Shown here one piece after another: positions 5,448-13,076 of a DNA stretch of 20,413 nt (its first letter is position 1; the number at the start of each line of letters is the position of its first letter). This DNA is from Pseudomonadota bacterium (GTDB lineage: Bacteria; Pseudomonadota; Alphaproteobacteria; Rhizobiales; Devosiaceae). The notes beneath the pieces were generated by a model. It saw only the letters and a list, made by a program, of their open reading frames with translations, was not told the origin of the DNA and ran no database searches. Location: contig JAEWCE010000220.1 of assembly GCA_023390785.1 (NCBI GenBank), forward strand, positions 1 through 20,413, read 5' to 3'. The translations under genes and the position numbers were made by a program.

Positions 5448-6422
5448 ATGAGCGACGCCGCCCCCGACAGCCTCATCGCGCCCCCGATTGCGCCGCGCGA
5501 CCGGCGGATCGTCGCGACGGCGCTGCTGTCGGTCGGCCTGCACCTGCTGCTGCTCGGCCTCGTGCTCCTGCCGCGGCTGCATCTGCCCGAGCCGGACGAG
5601 CCGCCGGCCATCGCCGTCGAGCTGGTGCCGCCTCCGTCGTCATCGGCCGAAATGCCGGCGTCGTCGGCGCCATCGCCCGTGTCGTCCGAGGCCGCCTCGG
5701 CGGTATCGTCCGAAGCGCCGTCCTCCGGGCCGGCACCGTCGTCGGTCGAGGCCGCGTCAGCCGGTGAGTCCGCCTCCGAGCCTCCGTCCTCCGCCGCGCC
5801 GCCGCTTCCCGCCGCCCGGCCGATCGTCATCCCCGTCGGACCCAGCGCCCCTGCATCGGCAGCGGCATCGTCGGCCGAAGCCGCATCCGCGTCGGAGGCC
5901 GTATCCTCGGCCGCCTCCGAGCCCGGCGCCTCGACCGACGCGAGCGCCCTGGACGAGGCGTCGGCGCTCACCACCAGCGATCCGGCCGCAAGCCACAGCG
6001 TCGCCGCCGCGGGGGAAGCGGCTGTCCCGCCACCTTCCCTGAAAGGGGCGTTGCATGCCGCCAGGCGCTTCTACCTCGACGCCGTGCTCGATGCTCCGGC
6101 GATGGCCCGGGCGCGCGAGGCGATCAGGAAGCTGCCGCCCGAAAAGCGGCTGGTCCAGACCTGCAACATCGAGGCCGTGGGCCAGCTCGGCAATGCCGGC
6201 CGCGGCTTTTCGCCCGACGCGGTGGTTGCCAACGCTTTTGTGCCGCCGGTCGCGTCGGGGTCGAGCTTCACCGTCTCGGGAGGGGCCTTCCGCTCGGGCG
6301 GCAAATGGTACGCTCTCGCCTATGCCTGCACGCTGAGCAAGGACATGGATGCGGTAACCGCCTTCTCCTATCGCATCGGTGCCGACGTCACCGCCACGCT
6401 CCGGCCAAAGATGGGCGGCTAG
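5448..6422 (+). CDS. DUF930 protein with TonB-like N-terminus (first of tandem pair)
   Basis: A 324-residue protein in three parts. The first is a cytoplasmic tip and single membrane anchor (about residues 20-41, RIVATALLSVGLHLLLLGLV). The second is a very long Pro/Ser/Ala/Glu-rich spacer (about 48-195). The third is a C-terminal DUF930 domain (about 198-318) with FYLDAVLDAPAMARAREAI, RLVQTCNIEAVGQL (C239), FRSGGKWYALAYACTLS (C294) and FSYRIG. The anchor-plus-spacer design resembles TonB and TolA, so the DUF930 domain is expected in the periplasm, where C239 and C294 could form a disulfide (inference). ATG 5448 is chosen because the anchor begins 20 residues later; upstream frame is unrelated sequence. 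DUF930 is essentially confined to Rhizobiales and has no known function. A 4-bp gap separates it from its paralogue downstream. Confidence 0.87.
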   Translation: MSDAAPDSLIAPPIAPRDRRIVATALLSVGLHLLLLGLVLLPRLHLPEPDEPPAIAVELVPPPSSSAEMPASSAPSPVSSEAASAVSSEAPSSGPAPSSVEAASAGESASEPPSSAAPPLPAARPIVIPVGPSAPASAAASSAEAASASEAVSSAASEPGASTDASALDEASALTTSDPAASHSVAAAGEAAVPPPSLKGALHAARRFYLDAVLDAPAMARAREAIRKLPPEKRLVQTCNIEAVGQLGNAGRGFSPDAVVANAFVPPVASGSSFTVSGGAFRSGGKWYALAYACTLSKDMDAVTAFSYRIGADVTATLRPKMGG

Positions 6423-6426
6423 GGCG

Positions 6427-7137
6427 ATGACCGATCTCGCCGCCGGAGCGTGCCCGCCGCCGCTGCCCAGCCGCCGCCTCGCCGCCGGCGCGCTGGCCTC
6501 GCTGCTGGCGCATGGTGCGCTGCTCGCATCCCTGCTGCTGCTGACGCCGCTGCGGCAGCTGGTGGTGCCGCCGCCGCGTCCGGTCTCGGTCGAGATCGTC
6601 ACTGCTGCCGAGCTCGCGGCGCTCGCGCAGCCGACGGCGACCCCGGAGCTGACGGCGCCGAAGGGCGCTGGCGAAGCCGCGCCGCCATCCAGCACAGCGC
6701 CGGCGCCGAAAAGCCCGGGTGCACCGCCCTCGACGATCCTCGGCGTTCACATCGCGACCGATTTCTACGCCGGCAGCCTCCTCGCCGAGCCCGGCATGGC
6801 CAGGATGAAGCGCACGCTCGAAAGCTTCGCGCCCAGTGAGCGGCTGGTGCAGCTGTGCAATATCGAGGGGCTCGAGCAGATCCGGCGCGGCGCCCCGGAG
6901 TACGATCCTGACACGCTCGTCACCTACGCCATGTCCGATCCAATGGTGGCCGGGCTGACGCTCACGGCGCCCGGCGCCGCCTTCCGCTCGCGCCGCAAAT
7001 GGTACGGCGTTGCCGTCAAATGTACCGTCGCCGCCGATCTCGAAAGCGTCACCGGCTTCGAGTTCCGCCTCGGCAATCCGATCCCACAGAGCCAGTGGCA
7101 GGCGCACAACCTCAACGCCGAGGACAGCGACGAGTAG
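6427..7137 (+). CDS. DUF930 protein with TonB-like N-terminus (second of tandem pair)
   Basis: A 236-residue paralogue of the preceding gene, with the same layout. The membrane anchor is at about residues 18-40, followed by a shorter Pro-rich spacer (47-103) and then the DUF930 domain (107-216). Shared landmarks are DFYAGSLLAEPGMARMKRTL, RLVQLCNIEGLEQI (C144), AAFRSRRKWYGVAVKCTVA (C199) and FEFRLG. The two cysteines correspond exactly to those of the neighbour, so the duplication preserved the proposed disulfide. The spacer lost the Ser/Glu-rich expansion and the C-terminus gained a short polar tail (QAHNLNAEDSDE). The start ATG is 4 bases after the upstream stop, so the two genes are almost certainly co-transcribed. 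Its stop converges on gshB with only 6 bases between and no visible terminator. Confidence 0.87.
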   Translation: MTDLAAGACPPPLPSRRLAAGALASLLAHGALLASLLLLTPLRQLVVPPPRPVSVEIVTAAELAALAQPTATPELTAPKGAGEAAPPSSTAPAPKSPGAPPSTILGVHIATDFYAGSLLAEPGMARMKRTLESFAPSERLVQLCNIEGLEQIRRGAPEYDPDTLVTYAMSDPMVAGLTLTAPGAAFRSRRKWYGVAVKCTVAADLESVTGFEFRLGNPIPQSQWQAHNLNAEDSDE

Positions 7138-7143
7138 GCCCGA

Positions 7144-8088
7144 TCAGGTCCGGCGCTTTTCGATCGCGTCCCAGATCATCGGCGCGATGTCGGGGCCGCC
7201 GAAGCGCTTGATCTCGCGGATGCCGGTGGGCGAGGTGACGTTGATTTCGGTGAGGTAGCCGCCGATCACGTCGATGCCGACAAAGATCATGTCGAGCTGC
7301 TTGAGCCGCGGCCCGATGATGGCGCAGATTTCGCGCTCGCGCTCGGTCAGCGGGCTGAGCTCGGCCCGCCCGCCCACATGCATGTTGGCGCGCGCCTCGC
7401 CGTCCGAGGGCACGCGGTTGAGCCCCGCCACCGCTTCGCCGTCGACAATGATGATGCGCTTGTCACCCTTGCGTACATCGGGCAGGTAGCGCTGGACCAT
7501 GAACGGCTCGCGGAACGCCGTTTCGAACAGCTCGAGCAGGCTCACGAGGTTGTGGCTGCCCTCCTCGATGAAGAACACCCCGGCGCCGCCATTGCCGTAG
7601 AGCGGCTTGACGATGATGTTGCCATGTTCCTTGCGGAACTCCTGGATCAGTTGCCGGTCGCGCGTCACCAGCGTCGGCGGCATCAACTCGGGAAATTCGG
7701 TGACCAGGATCTTCTCGGGTGCATTGCGCACCGCCGCCGGCGGATTGACCACATAAGTCTTGGGGTGGATGCGCTCCAGCATGTGGCTGATGGTGATGTA
7801 GTTCATGTCGAACGGCGGGTCCTGCCGCATCAGCACCACGTCGTACTCGGCGAGGTTGCGCCGCCGGCTCTCGCCCAGCCGGTAGTGCTCGCCCCTGGGC
7901 TTGTCGAACACCTCGACCGGCGCCACCGACGCCGTCAGCACATTGTCCCTCAGACCCAGCGAGCCGACGGTGTAATATTCGAGCCGATGCCCGCGCGCCT
8001 GCGCCTCCAGCATCATGGCGAAGGTCGAATCCCCGATCGGGTTGATCGAGGCGATGGGGTCCATCTGGACGGCGACGCTGAGGCTCAT
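7144..8088 (-). CDS. gshB: Glutathione synthetase (ATP-grasp)
   Basis: A 314-residue enzyme of normal length that joins gamma-glutamylcysteine and glycine with ATP to make glutathione in the cytoplasm. Diagnostic segments are VAVQMDPIASINPIGDSTFAM at the N-terminus, LMRQDPPFDMNYI (about residues 86-98), the ATP-grasp loop VKPLYGNGGAGVFFIEE (about 160-176), IIIVDGE, and the metal/substrate segment EINVTSPTGIREIKRFGG near the C-terminus. The start ATG 8088 abuts the yraN stop with no gap, so translation is probably coupled. Order in the operon is rsmI-yraN-gshB on the minus strand. In related genomes this group often lies close to comM; here the muramidase, MarC and DUF930 genes and the transposon lie between. 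Confidence 0.97.
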   Translation of the reverse strand: MSLSVAVQMDPIASINPIGDSTFAMMLEAQARGHRLEYYTVGSLGLRDNVLTASVAPVEVFDKPRGEHYRLGESRRRNLAEYDVVLMRQDPPFDMNYITISHMLERIHPKTYVVNPPAAVRNAPEKILVTEFPELMPPTLVTRDRQLIQEFRKEHGNIIVKPLYGNGGAGVFFIEEGSHNLVSLLELFETAFREPFMVQRYLPDVRKGDKRIIIVDGEAVAGLNRVPSDGEARANMHVGGRAELSPLTEREREICAIIGPRLKQLDMIFVGIDVIGGYLTEINVTSPTGIREIKRFGGPDIAPMIWDAIEKRRT

Positions 8089-8484
8089 TCACGCAATTCC
8101 GGTGGCATCGAAGGCGGCAACGATGTGGCGCGGCCAGGCGAAGGGCGCAAGGAAAATCACGTCGAAGCGCAATCCGCCCTCGGCGTAGCGCGGATTGCGG
8201 ATCAGCCACGCCTGCGCTGCCCGCACGATGCGCCTGCGGTTGACCGCCGCCAGGGCCTCGCCCTCCTGGTGCGAAAAACTGCGCGCCTTGACCTCGACGA
8301 ACACCACAACGCCGCCGCGCCTCACGATCAGATCCACCTCGCCCACCGGCGTCTTCACCCGCCGCGCCAGCACGCGATACCCCTGCGCCATCAGGAACAG
8401 CGCCGCCAGCGCCTCGCCGCGGCGCCCGGAGCCTTCCGCGAATTTGCGAAACTCACTCCTGGGCCTTGAGGGCGAGCGCGGCAT
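8089..8484 (-). CDS. yraN: YraN family (UPF0102) nuclease-like protein
   Basis: A 131-residue small protein with the PD-(D/E)xK nuclease-like core: GRRGEALAALFLMAQGYRVLARR (E24), TPVGEVDLIVRR (D51), then VVVFVEVKAR (E64-x-K66). The family resembles Holliday-junction resolvases in fold, but its true substrate is unknown. It begins 32 bases before the rsmI stop and ends immediately before the gshB ATG, so the three genes form one tightly packed unit. No clear ribosome-binding site precedes ATG 8484. A slightly later start is possible, since the conserved part begins around residue 18. Confidence 0.92.
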   Translation of the reverse strand: MPRSPSRPRSEFRKFAEGSGRRGEALAALFLMAQGYRVLARRVKTPVGEVDLIVRRGGVVVFVEVKARSFSHQEGEALAAVNRRRIVRAAQAWLIRNPRYAEGGLRFDVIFLAPFAWPRHIVAAFDATGIA

Positions 8485-9334
8485 CGTAGACGTCCTTGCG
8501 CTTGAGGCCGAACTGCACGGCGACGGCGTCGACCGCCGAGCGCAGCGGCTGCGTCGCCATGGCCTCGGCCAGGGCCGCCCTCCATTGCGCCTCGTTCACC
8601 GCCGCCTCGGTGGCCCCGGCCACCACGATTACCGCCTCGCCCTTGGGCTCGGCCTCGCCGAATTGCTGTGCCAGCTCGCCCAGCGGCCCGCGGAACACCC
8701 GCTCGAACTTCTTGGTCAATTCGAGCGCCACCACGCCGACCCGCTCTGCGCCGAAGACCTTTGCCATGCTGGCCAGGCTTTCGGCCAGCCGCCGCGGCGA
8801 TTCGTAGAACACCAACGTCTCGCGCCGGCCGGCGAGATGCCGCAGCGCCTGTTCGCGCGCTTCGCTTTTTGGCGGCAGGAAGCCGAAAAACCCGAAGGCA
8901 TCGGTCGGCAGCCCCGCCACCGCCAGCGCCGCCAGCAGCGCCGACGCGCCCGGCGCGGCATAAACCGGCAGCCCGTCCTCGCGCGCTGCGCGCACCAGCG
9001 GAAAGCCGGGATCGGACAGCAGCGGCGTGCCCGCGTCCGAAATCAGTGCCACCCGGCCGCCGCGCCGAAGGTCGTCGAGGATGGTGTCGACCAGTGCCCG
9101 CTCATTGTGCTCGTGCAGCGCCTTGCGCGGCGTCGTGATGCCGAAATGCTCGCACAGCCTGCCGCTGGTGCGCGTGTCCTCGCAATAGAGGACGTCGGCG
9201 CCAGCCAGCGTCTCGAGCCCGCGCAGCGTCATGTCGCGCAGATTGCCGATGGGCGTTGCCACCACATAGAGCCCTGGTGCCAGCTCGGGCGCCTCGAACG
9301 CGGTCCCGGCAATGAAATAGCGGCGCTCGTGCAC
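8453..9334 (-). CDS. rsmI: 16S rRNA (cytidine1402-2'-O)-methyltransferase RsmI
   Basis: A tetrapyrrole-methylase-fold enzyme that 2'-O-methylates C1402 in the 16S rRNA decoding centre using SAM. It contains LYVVATPIGNLRDMTLR, CEDTRTSGRLCEHFG, HEHNE, ALISDAGTPLLSDPG, GASALLAALAVAGLPTDAFGFFGFLPPK and VFYESPRR, all diagnostic for RsmI. The start is placed at GTG 9334-9332 (MHERRYFIAG..., 293 residues), because AGGAG sits 6 bases upstream. An upstream GTG at 9379 would add 15 residues but has no properly spaced ribosome-binding site. It is first gene of the rsmI-yraN-gshB unit and divergent from the LpoA-like gene; the two promoters must share about 75 bp. Confidence 0.95.
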   Translation of the reverse strand: MHERRYFIAGTAFEAPELAPGLYVVATPIGNLRDMTLRGLETLAGADVLYCEDTRTSGRLCEHFGITTPRKALHEHNERALVDTILDDLRRGGRVALISDAGTPLLSDPGFPLVRAAREDGLPVYAAPGASALLAALAVAGLPTDAFGFFGFLPPKSEAREQALRHLAGRRETLVFYESPRRLAESLASMAKVFGAERVGVVALELTKKFERVFRGPLGELAQQFGEAEPKGEAVIVVAGATEAAVNEAQWRAALAEAMATQPLRSAVDAVAVQFGLKRKDVYDAALALKAQE

Positions 9335-9409
9335 CGGCGGCTCCTGGCCTGCGATGGAGCCTTTAGTCTTTAAGGACACCCCGCCGTTTTGTATAGAACG
9401 GGGGGACGG

Positions 9410-10624
9410 GTGCGAGGGCAGGGGAATCAGTTCGACTTGACAGGGCTAACGCTGACGCGCAGGCAGGCGCTGGTGGGCGGCCTGTCGCTCCTGACCTTGT
9501 CGGGCTGCTCCAGCTTCGACTTCAACCTGCCGCGCTTCGGCGGTCCCGCTGCGCCCGTCGCCCCTGCGGTAAGCGGCCAGACCATCGGCAGCGGCCCGGT
9601 CCGCGTCGCCATGCTGCTGCCGCTGAGCGGCGACGTGGCGCTCGGCAAGGTTGCGACCTCGATGCAGAACGGCGCCATCCTCGCCATGGAGTTCGTCGCC
9701 TCCAATCCCAACATGGCCGACAACATCACGCTGGTGATCAAGGACACCGGCCCGTCCGCGCAGGGTGCCGCCGCTGCCGCGAGCCAGGCCGTGGCCGAAG
9801 GGGCGAGCCTCATCCTCGGCCCGCTCAAGGCCGACCAGGTGAGCGCCGCCGGTAGCGTCGCGCGCTCGGCCGGCATTCCGCTCATCGGCTTTTCCAACAA
9901 TTCCGGCGCCGCGGCGCCCGGCGTCTATCTGCTCAACGTCCTGCCCGAGAGCGAGGTCAGGCGCTCGCTGACCTATGCCAAGGGGCAGGGGCGGCAGGCG
10001 CTCGCCGGCATCTTCCCTGGCAACGATTTCGGCCGCATCCAGCAGGCGGCGTTCCAGCAGGCCGCCGCCGATCTCGGCCTCAGGATCGTCGGCATGTATT
10101 CGTTCGGCTCCGAAACCGAAGCGCGCAACGTCATCGCCCAGATCGGCCCGACGCTCAGCGCCCGGCAGGTCGATACACTGTTCCTGCCCGATCGTGCCAC
10201 CGCCCCGAGCTTCGGCGTGCTGCTGCAGCAGGCCAATATCCCCGCCGGCGGCCAGCTCATCGTCGGCTCGGCCGACTGGAACGGTGATCCACAGATACTT
10301 GCGACGCCCTACCTCAACGGCGCCATCTACCCGGCGCTCGACGACAAGGGCTACCAGGCCATCCTGCCGCAATACCAGCAGCGCTTCGGCGGCGCGCCGC
10401 ACCCGCTGGTCACCATCGCCTATACCGCCGTGGTCCTGGCCAACGCCTCGACCCTCAGCCTGGCGCAGCCCAGATACAACGCCTCGCTGCTCACCGCCCC
10501 CGGCGGCTTCAACGGCCGCGACGGCGTCTTCCGCTTCCTCGCCGACGGCCGCAGCCAGTTCGCCCTGGTGGTCAAAAAGATCAGCAACGGCACCGCGCAG
10601 GTGGTGGACGGCGCGAAGCTGTAG
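9410..10624 (+). CDS. Penicillin-binding protein activator (LpoA/LppC-like) lipoprotein
   Basis: A protein of about 404 residues with a lipoprotein signal (TRRQALVGGLSLLTLSGC, lipid-accepting Cys33). The twin Arg before the hydrophobic stretch suggests possible Tat export. The rest is a type-1 periplasmic-binding (Leu/Ile/Val-receptor-like) fold: VRVAMLLPLSGDVALGK, SLILGPLKADQVSAAG, IPLIGFSNNSGAAAPGVYLLNV, AGIFPGNDFGR, and VDTLFLPDRA. In E. coli, LpoA-type outer-membrane lipoproteins activate the peptidoglycan synthase PBP1A; the alphaproteobacterial homologue is shorter, with only the C-terminal-like domain, and its partner is not proven. GTG 9410 is preferred because GGGGGGA lies a few bases upstream; a TTG at 9389 lacks such a site. 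This gene divergent from rsmI is a recurrent arrangement in Proteobacteria. Confidence 0.88.
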   Translation: MRGQGNQFDLTGLTLTRRQALVGGLSLLTLSGCSSFDFNLPRFGGPAAPVAPAVSGQTIGSGPVRVAMLLPLSGDVALGKVATSMQNGAILAMEFVASNPNMADNITLVIKDTGPSAQGAAAAASQAVAEGASLILGPLKADQVSAAGSVARSAGIPLIGFSNNSGAAAPGVYLLNVLPESEVRRSLTYAKGQGRQALAGIFPGNDFGRIQQAAFQQAAADLGLRIVGMYSFGSETEARNVIAQIGPTLSARQVDTLFLPDRATAPSFGVLLQQANIPAGGQLIVGSADWNGDPQILATPYLNGAIYPALDDKGYQAILPQYQQRFGGAPHPLVTIAYTAVVLANASTLSLAQPRYNASLLTAPGGFNGRDGVFRFLADGRSQFALVVKKISNGTAQVVDGAKL

Positions 10625-10632
10625 GCCAGGCG

Positions 10633-10926
10633 TTAGCGCCCAGCATCCCGGTGCGCGTTGACGTAAGCGCGCAGCACTTCCTGCATGCGCGTGAGGTGGC
10701 CTTTGCCCTGGCGCTTGAAGTAGTCGAACACGTCGGGATCGAGTTTCAGATGGACCGATTTGGGCACTTTGGGAAAGACCACTTTCGCTCTGTCCCAGAA
10801 ATCGTCGGGCAGCTCCTCGCCTGGCGGCGGGCCTTCTGGCGCATTCGGGTTGTGGTACAGCAGGCCCTCATCTTTCATGCGGTTGATCTCTTCGAGCGAG
10901 GCTCGCCTGATATTTCCTCTTGCCAC
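10633..10926 (-). CDS. brnA: BrnA antitoxin
   Basis: A 97-residue antitoxin of the BrnTA type II system. The C-terminal half, VPKSVHLKLDPDVFDYFKRQGKGHLTRMQEVLRAYVNAH, is the ribbon-helix-helix-like BrnA DNA-binding and dimerisation module. The N-terminal half, with PGEELPDDFWDRAKV, is the acidic toxin-binding part. GTG 10926 is the start because AGGAGG is placed five bases upstream. The gene begins 59 bases before the end of brnT, the usual toxin-first, overlapping order, and should be translated with it. BrnA is expected to neutralise BrnT and, with it, repress the brnTA promoter (family knowledge). The stop lies 8 bases from the convergent LpoA-like gene's stop. Confidence 0.92.
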   Translation of the reverse strand: MARGNIRRASLEEINRMKDEGLLYHNPNAPEGPPPGEELPDDFWDRAKVVFPKVPKSVHLKLDPDVFDYFKRQGKGHLTRMQEVLRAYVNAHRDAGR

Positions 10927-11164
10927 TCCGGCCTCCTTTCCAGGCGGTAATCACCCGCGTAATGCCGTCTCGCTCGGTGTGGACCACGACATAGGCTTCG
11001 CCGTCCACAAGACCGAGCGAAATTAGCCGCTCCTCGCCGTAGTCCCGTCGTCGATCGACTTCGGTGACAACGAGCCCGTTGAAGATCGCAGCAGCAAACA
11101 GAATGTCGACTTGCCGTTCCGCAATGATCGACTGGCGCTTGGCCTCGTCCCACTCAAATTCCAA
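10868..11164 (-). CDS. brnT: BrnT toxin (RelE-like ribonuclease fold)
   Basis: A 98-residue toxin beginning MEFEWDEAKRQSI. The family pattern continues with VTEVDRRRDYGEERLISLGLVDGEAYVVVHTERDG and TRVITAWKGGRSGKRKYQ, the BrnT C-terminal region. BrnT proteins are RelE-fold ribonucleases that halt translation. The segment that in Brucella-type BrnT reads NxxKHG is here IIAERQ, so this is a variant branch; activity cannot be assumed. TTG 11164 is chosen as start because GAGG lies five bases upstream and the family begins at FEWD; a GTG at 11206 would add 14 unrelated residues that overlap the promoter. Base composition is less GC-rich than neighbouring hemW, consistent with acquired DNA. Confidence 0.87.
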   Translation of the reverse strand: MEFEWDEAKRQSIIAERQVDILFAAAIFNGLVVTEVDRRRDYGEERLISLGLVDGEAYVVVHTERDGITRVITAWKGGRSGKRKYQASLARRDQPHER

Positions 11165-11172
11165 TGCTGCCT

Positions 11173-11202
11173 CATATACACAAAAGTGTACACTCTTTTC
11201 AA
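11173..11202 (-). promoter_or_regulatory. brnTA promoter with embedded palindromic operator
   Basis: On the minus strand TTGAAA (11202-11197) and TATATG (11178-11173) are spaced by 18 bp. Between them lies the perfect 10-bp palindrome AGTGTACACT (11185-11194), correctly placed for a repressor that blocks RNA polymerase. BrnTA complexes are known to autorepress, so this is the likely operator (inference). Confidence 0.6.
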
Positions 11203-11242
11203 GCACGCGCCCCGAGGCGACAGAATATGAGTGGAGTATAGG

Positions 11243-12412
11243 CTAAGCCGCCAGGTCCGCCACCACGGCGTCGAGCACGGGCCAGCCCTTGTCCGTCACC
11301 CGCAGATTGCCGTTGGGCAGGGTCTCGACAAAACCGATGCGCTTGAGCTCGTCGATCTGGCGCTGGTCGATGCGGCGGCCGCTCAGCGTCGCAAAGCGGT
11401 TGGGGTCGATGCCCTCGCGCAGGCGCAGGCCCATCACCAGCAGTTCGTCGCCTTCCTCTTCCCAGGTGAGGATGTCGTCGGTCGCCATGCCGTGGCCGCG
11501 CGCCAGAACCTTCTTCTGCCATTCGAAGGGCAGCTTTTCGACCGCCGTGGCATGGCGCTGCCCGTCGATCAGCAGCCGGCCGTGCGCACCCGGGCCGATG
11601 CCGGCATATTCCCCATAGCGCCAGTAGATGAGGTTGTGGATCGATTCCTGCCCAGGCCGGGCGTGGTTGGAAATCTCGTAGGCGGGCAGGCCGGCGGCGC
11701 GCGTCAGCTCCTGCGTCAGCTCGTAGAAATCGGCGCTCAGATCCTCGTCCGGCATCTTGAGCTTGCCGGTGTTCCACAGGTCGAAATAGCGCGTCCCCAT
11801 CTCGATGGTGAGCTGGTAGAGCGAGATGTGGCCCTCGGCCATCCACAGCGCTTCCTTGAGCTCGTCCTCCCAATCGCCGAGCGATTGTTTCGGCCGCGCA
11901 TAGATGAGGTCGAAGCTCGAGCGCGGGAAAATCGATTGCGCCAGCCGCACGGCGCGGATGGCTTCGTCGACCGTATGGCGACGGCCGAGTTCGGCGAGCG
12001 GTCCCTCGCGCAGCGACTGCACCCCCAGCGACACGCGGTTGACGCCGGCGGCGCGATAGCCGCGGAAGCGCTCCGCCTCGACCGAGGTCGGGTTGGCCTC
12101 GAGCGTGATCTCGGCATCCGGAGCGATGGTCCAGTGCTGCCCGATGCTGGCAAGGATGGCGTCCACCGAGCGCGGGTCCATCAGCGACGGCGTGCCGCCG
12201 CCGAAAAAGATCGAGCGCACCGTGCGGCCCGGCGTCAGCCGCGCGAAATGAGCGATCTCCTGGCTGTACGCCGCGACATAGCCGGGCTCGTCGAAGGCCC
12301 CGCGATGCACATGCGAGTTGAAGTCGCAATAGGGGCATTTGGCCGCGCAGAACGGCCAGTGCACATAGACGCCGAACAGGCCGTTGCCGCGGGGCGCGTC
12401 AGGATTGCTCAA
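11243..12412 (-). CDS. hemW: HemW radical-SAM heme chaperone (formerly called coproporphyrinogen III oxidase-like)
   Basis: A 389-residue radical SAM protein. The [4Fe-4S] motif is FCAAKCPYCDFNSH (C22, C26, C29). SIFFGGGTPSLMDP, ITLEANPTS, GVNRVSLGVQSL, SFDLIYARPKQSLGDWEDEL, SLYQLTIEMGT, AYEISNHARPG and GIGPGAHGR are the HemW-type landmarks, and a C-terminal HemN-like domain follows. HemW binds heme and delivers it to hemoproteins; unlike HemN it lacks oxidase function. The start is TTG 12412, with GGAGG six bases upstream, and it overlaps the rdgB stop by 14 bases, implying coupled translation. It is last gene of the rph-rdgB-hemW unit before brnTA. Confidence 0.95.
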   Translation of the reverse strand: MSNPDAPRGNGLFGVYVHWPFCAAKCPYCDFNSHVHRGAFDEPGYVAAYSQEIAHFARLTPGRTVRSIFFGGGTPSLMDPRSVDAILASIGQHWTIAPDAEITLEANPTSVEAERFRGYRAAGVNRVSLGVQSLREGPLAELGRRHTVDEAIRAVRLAQSIFPRSSFDLIYARPKQSLGDWEDELKEALWMAEGHISLYQLTIEMGTRYFDLWNTGKLKMPDEDLSADFYELTQELTRAAGLPAYEISNHARPGQESIHNLIYWRYGEYAGIGPGAHGRLLIDGQRHATAVEKLPFEWQKKVLARGHGMATDDILTWEEEGDELLVMGLRLREGIDPNRFATLSGRRIDQRQIDELKRIGFVETLPNGNLRVTDKGWPVLDAVVADLAA

Positions 12413-13052
12413 TCGCGCCCTCCACGAACTTGGCGAAGGCGCGGGCGCGGTGGCTGAGGCCGACCTGGCCCGGCGCCCAGCTGTGTTTGGCCGCCGACGG
12501 CATCTCGCCGAAGGTGATGTCGAAGCCGTCGGGCATGAACATCGGATCGAAGCCGAACCCCTTGTCGCCGCGCGGCGGCCACACCATGGTGCCGCTCACC
12601 TGCCCGACATAGAGGTCGTCGCGCCCGTCGGGGTGGGCGAGGCAGAGCGTGGCGTTGAACGAGCCCTTGCGCAGCCCTGGCGAATTGGCGCCGATCGCCT
12701 GCAGCCGGTCCTCGACGCGGCGCATCGCCATCTGGTAGTCGCGCCCGTTAGGCGTCGCCGCCCAGTCGGCCGTATAGACGCCCGGGTCGCCGTCCAGCGC
12801 ATCGACGCAGAGCCCTGAATCGTCGGCCAGCGCCACCATGCCGGCTGCCCCTGCTGCGGCGTGCGCCTTGAGCCGCGCATTCTCGACAAATGTCGTTCCA
12901 GTTTCCTCGGGCTCGGGCAGTTCCAAATCCTTGGCCGAGATCAGCACGATGCCCAGCGGCGAGAACAGCTCGCGGAATTCGGCGAGCTTGCCGGCATTGT
13001 GCGTGGCGATCAGCAGCTTTTCGCCGCGCTTGAGCCGCGCGATGTTAGCCAT
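12399..13052 (-). CDS. rdgB: RdgB/HAM1 dITP/XTP pyrophosphatase
   Basis: A 217-residue cytoplasmic house-cleaning enzyme that hydrolyses dITP, ITP and XTP to monophosphates, preventing their use in nucleic acids. Motifs are LLIATHNAGKLAEFRELF at the N-terminus, TGTTFVENARLKAHAAA, ALADDSGLCVDALDGDPGVY, the GFGFDPMFMPDG loop and the C-terminal SHRARAFAKF. The segment usually reading YSARYAG is YTADWAA here, a mild deviation. ATG 13052 is preferred; a GTG at 13067 would add five residues. It lies 24 bases after the rph stop and overlaps hemW by 14 bases. Confidence 0.95.
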   Translation of the reverse strand: MANIARLKRGEKLLIATHNAGKLAEFRELFSPLGIVLISAKDLELPEPEETGTTFVENARLKAHAAAGAAGMVALADDSGLCVDALDGDPGVYTADWAATPNGRDYQMAMRRVEDRLQAIGANSPGLRKGSFNATLCLAHPDGRDDLYVGQVSGTMVWPPRGDKGFGFDPMFMPDGFDITFGEMPSAAKHSWAPGQVGLSHRARAFAKFVEGAIEQS

Positions 13053-13076
13053 GGGTCCGGCGTCCACGTTTCGGGG

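Noticed and set aside
5303..5974. Asp/Ser/Ala-rich frame opposite the first DUF930 gene
   Set aside because: It is the complement of the Pro/Ser-rich spacer codons; no ribosome-binding site or domain.
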